A stretch of DNA of 12,408 bases. It comes from JBHEMT01 sp046262435 (GTDB lineage: Bacteria > Chloroflexota > Dormibacteria > Aeolococcales > Aeolococcaceae). Below the pieces are notes generated by a model, which did no database searches, was not told the DNA's origin, and saw only the letters and a program-made list of their open reading frames with translations. A program made the translations under genes and the position numbers. The stretch spans positions 1 to 12,408 of the forward strand of contig JBHEMT010000150.1 in the NCBI GenBank assembly GCA_046262435.1, written 5' to 3'. Shown here one piece after another: positions 11,858-12,408 of the stretch. Position 1 is the first letter of the stretch; every line of letters begins with the position of its first letter.

Positions 11858-12408
11858 AGAAGCTCACGCTGCCCGCCACCCTGACCGTCAAGGAACTTGC
11901 CGACCGGCTCGGCGTCTCCGGCGCCGAGGTGGTCAAGTACCTGCTGACCAATGGGGTAATGGCCACCCTCAACCAGTCGATCGACTTCGACACGGCGGCC
12001 CTGGCGGCCGACCACTTCGGGGCCGAGGCTGAGGTGGAGGGGGCGGCGGCCGCGGGCAACGGATCCGACGCGCACTCCGAGGCCGGCGCCACCGTGCTCA
12101 AGCCGCGGCATCCCCTTTTCGATCTCAGCAGTGCTGCGGCGGGCAGCCTGCAGAGCCGGCCACCGGTGGTCACCGTGCTCGGCCACGTCGACCATGGCAA
12201 GACCTCGCTGCTCGACATGATCCGCTCCACCGCGGTCGCCTCCGGCGAGGCCGGCGGGATCACCCAGAAGATCGGCGCCTACCAAATTGAGCGCGACGGC
12301 CGGCTGATCACCTTCATCGACACCCCTGGCCACGCGGCGTTCACCAAGATGCGCGCCCGCGGCGCGGACGTCACCGACGTCGCCATCCTGGTGGTCGCCG
12401 CCGACGAC
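11854..12408 (+). CDS. infB: Translation initiation factor IF-2, 5' part (cut by window edge)
   Basis: IF-2 is the GTPase that brings initiator tRNA to the 30S subunit and promotes subunit joining. The visible 185 residues contain an IF2-N domain (about 4-50: LPATLTVKELADRLGV, then VVKYLLTNGVMATLNQSID). A short Ala/Glu-rich linker (about 55-90) follows, then the start of the GTPase domain: G1 GHVDHGKTS (110-118), G2 GGITQKIGAY (134-143, usually GGITQHIGAY) and G3 DTPGHAAF (156-163). The frame runs off the right edge intact. GTG 11854 forms a GTGA overlap with the ylxR stop, the same junction type as ruvC/ruvA. An in-frame ATC at 11845, well spaced from AGGAGG, would add Met-Ala-Thr and is a real alternative. 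Confidence 0.95.
   Translation, partial: MKKLTLPATLTVKELADRLGVSGAEVVKYLLTNGVMATLNQSIDFDTAALAADHFGAEAEVEGAAAAGNGSDAHSEAGATVLKPRHPLFDLSSAAAGSLQSRPPVVTVLGHVDHGKTSLLDMIRSTAVASGEAGGITQKIGAYQIERDGRLITFIDTPGHAAFTKMRARGADVTDVAILVVAADD

Noticed and set aside
1..12408. Mobile elements, CRISPR arrays, toxin-antitoxin or defence genes
   Set aside because: No transposase or integrase, direct-repeat array, small paired ORFs or unusual codon use was seen; the window is ordinary core genome apart from the details listed.

Overview
The window is a compact, very G+C-rich stretch of bacterial chromosome. All eleven supported genes lie on the + strand and all are housekeeping or core-genome types. The order yebC-ruvC-ruvA-ruvB-queA-tgt-secDF, followed by rimP-nusA-ylxR-infB, with a membrane-anchored spermidine-synthase-like gene at the left, suggests a high-GC member of the Terrabacteria. 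A Dormibacterota or Chloroflexota relative seems more likely than a typical actinobacterium, because queA and tgt sit between ruvB and secD and secD/secF are fused. That placement is inference from gene order and style, not a phylogenetic result.

Layout. Positions 1-418 hold no gene I can support. From about 419 (possibly further upstream) to 1918 is a membrane protein with a C-terminal spermidine-synthase-like Rossmann domain. A 118-base gap with a -10-like box leads into a tightly packed unit at 2037-7394: yebC, ruvC, ruvA, ruvB, queA, tgt. Neighbouring genes here overlap by 1-4 bases or are 1 base apart. After a 30-base gap carrying another -10-like box comes a one-piece secDF (7425-9890). 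A 155-base gap with hairpins and a third -10-like box precedes rimP (10046), nusA, ylxR and the 5' part of infB, which runs off the right edge.

How the genes work together. RuvA, RuvB and RuvC form the Holliday-junction branch-migration and resolution machine; YebC is a regulator or translation-associated factor commonly found beside them. Tgt and QueA perform consecutive steps of queuosine tRNA modification. SecDF is the proton-driven accessory of the Sec translocon. RimP (30S maturation), NusA (transcription elongation and termination), YlxR (small RNA-binding protein) and IF-2 (initiation) make up the conserved nusA-infB operon linking transcription and translation.

Few genes have a good Shine-Dalgarno sequence. 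Most junctions are ATGA/GTGA-type overlaps that suggest translational coupling. I see no mobile element, CRISPR array, tRNA, rRNA or defence system, and no convincing new multi-gene system. The points worth a second look are smaller: an AUC-or-GUG start question for infB, an N-terminus without a normal start codon in the first gene, a structured rimP leader, a near-leaderless secDF without yajC, and an altered base pocket in Tgt.
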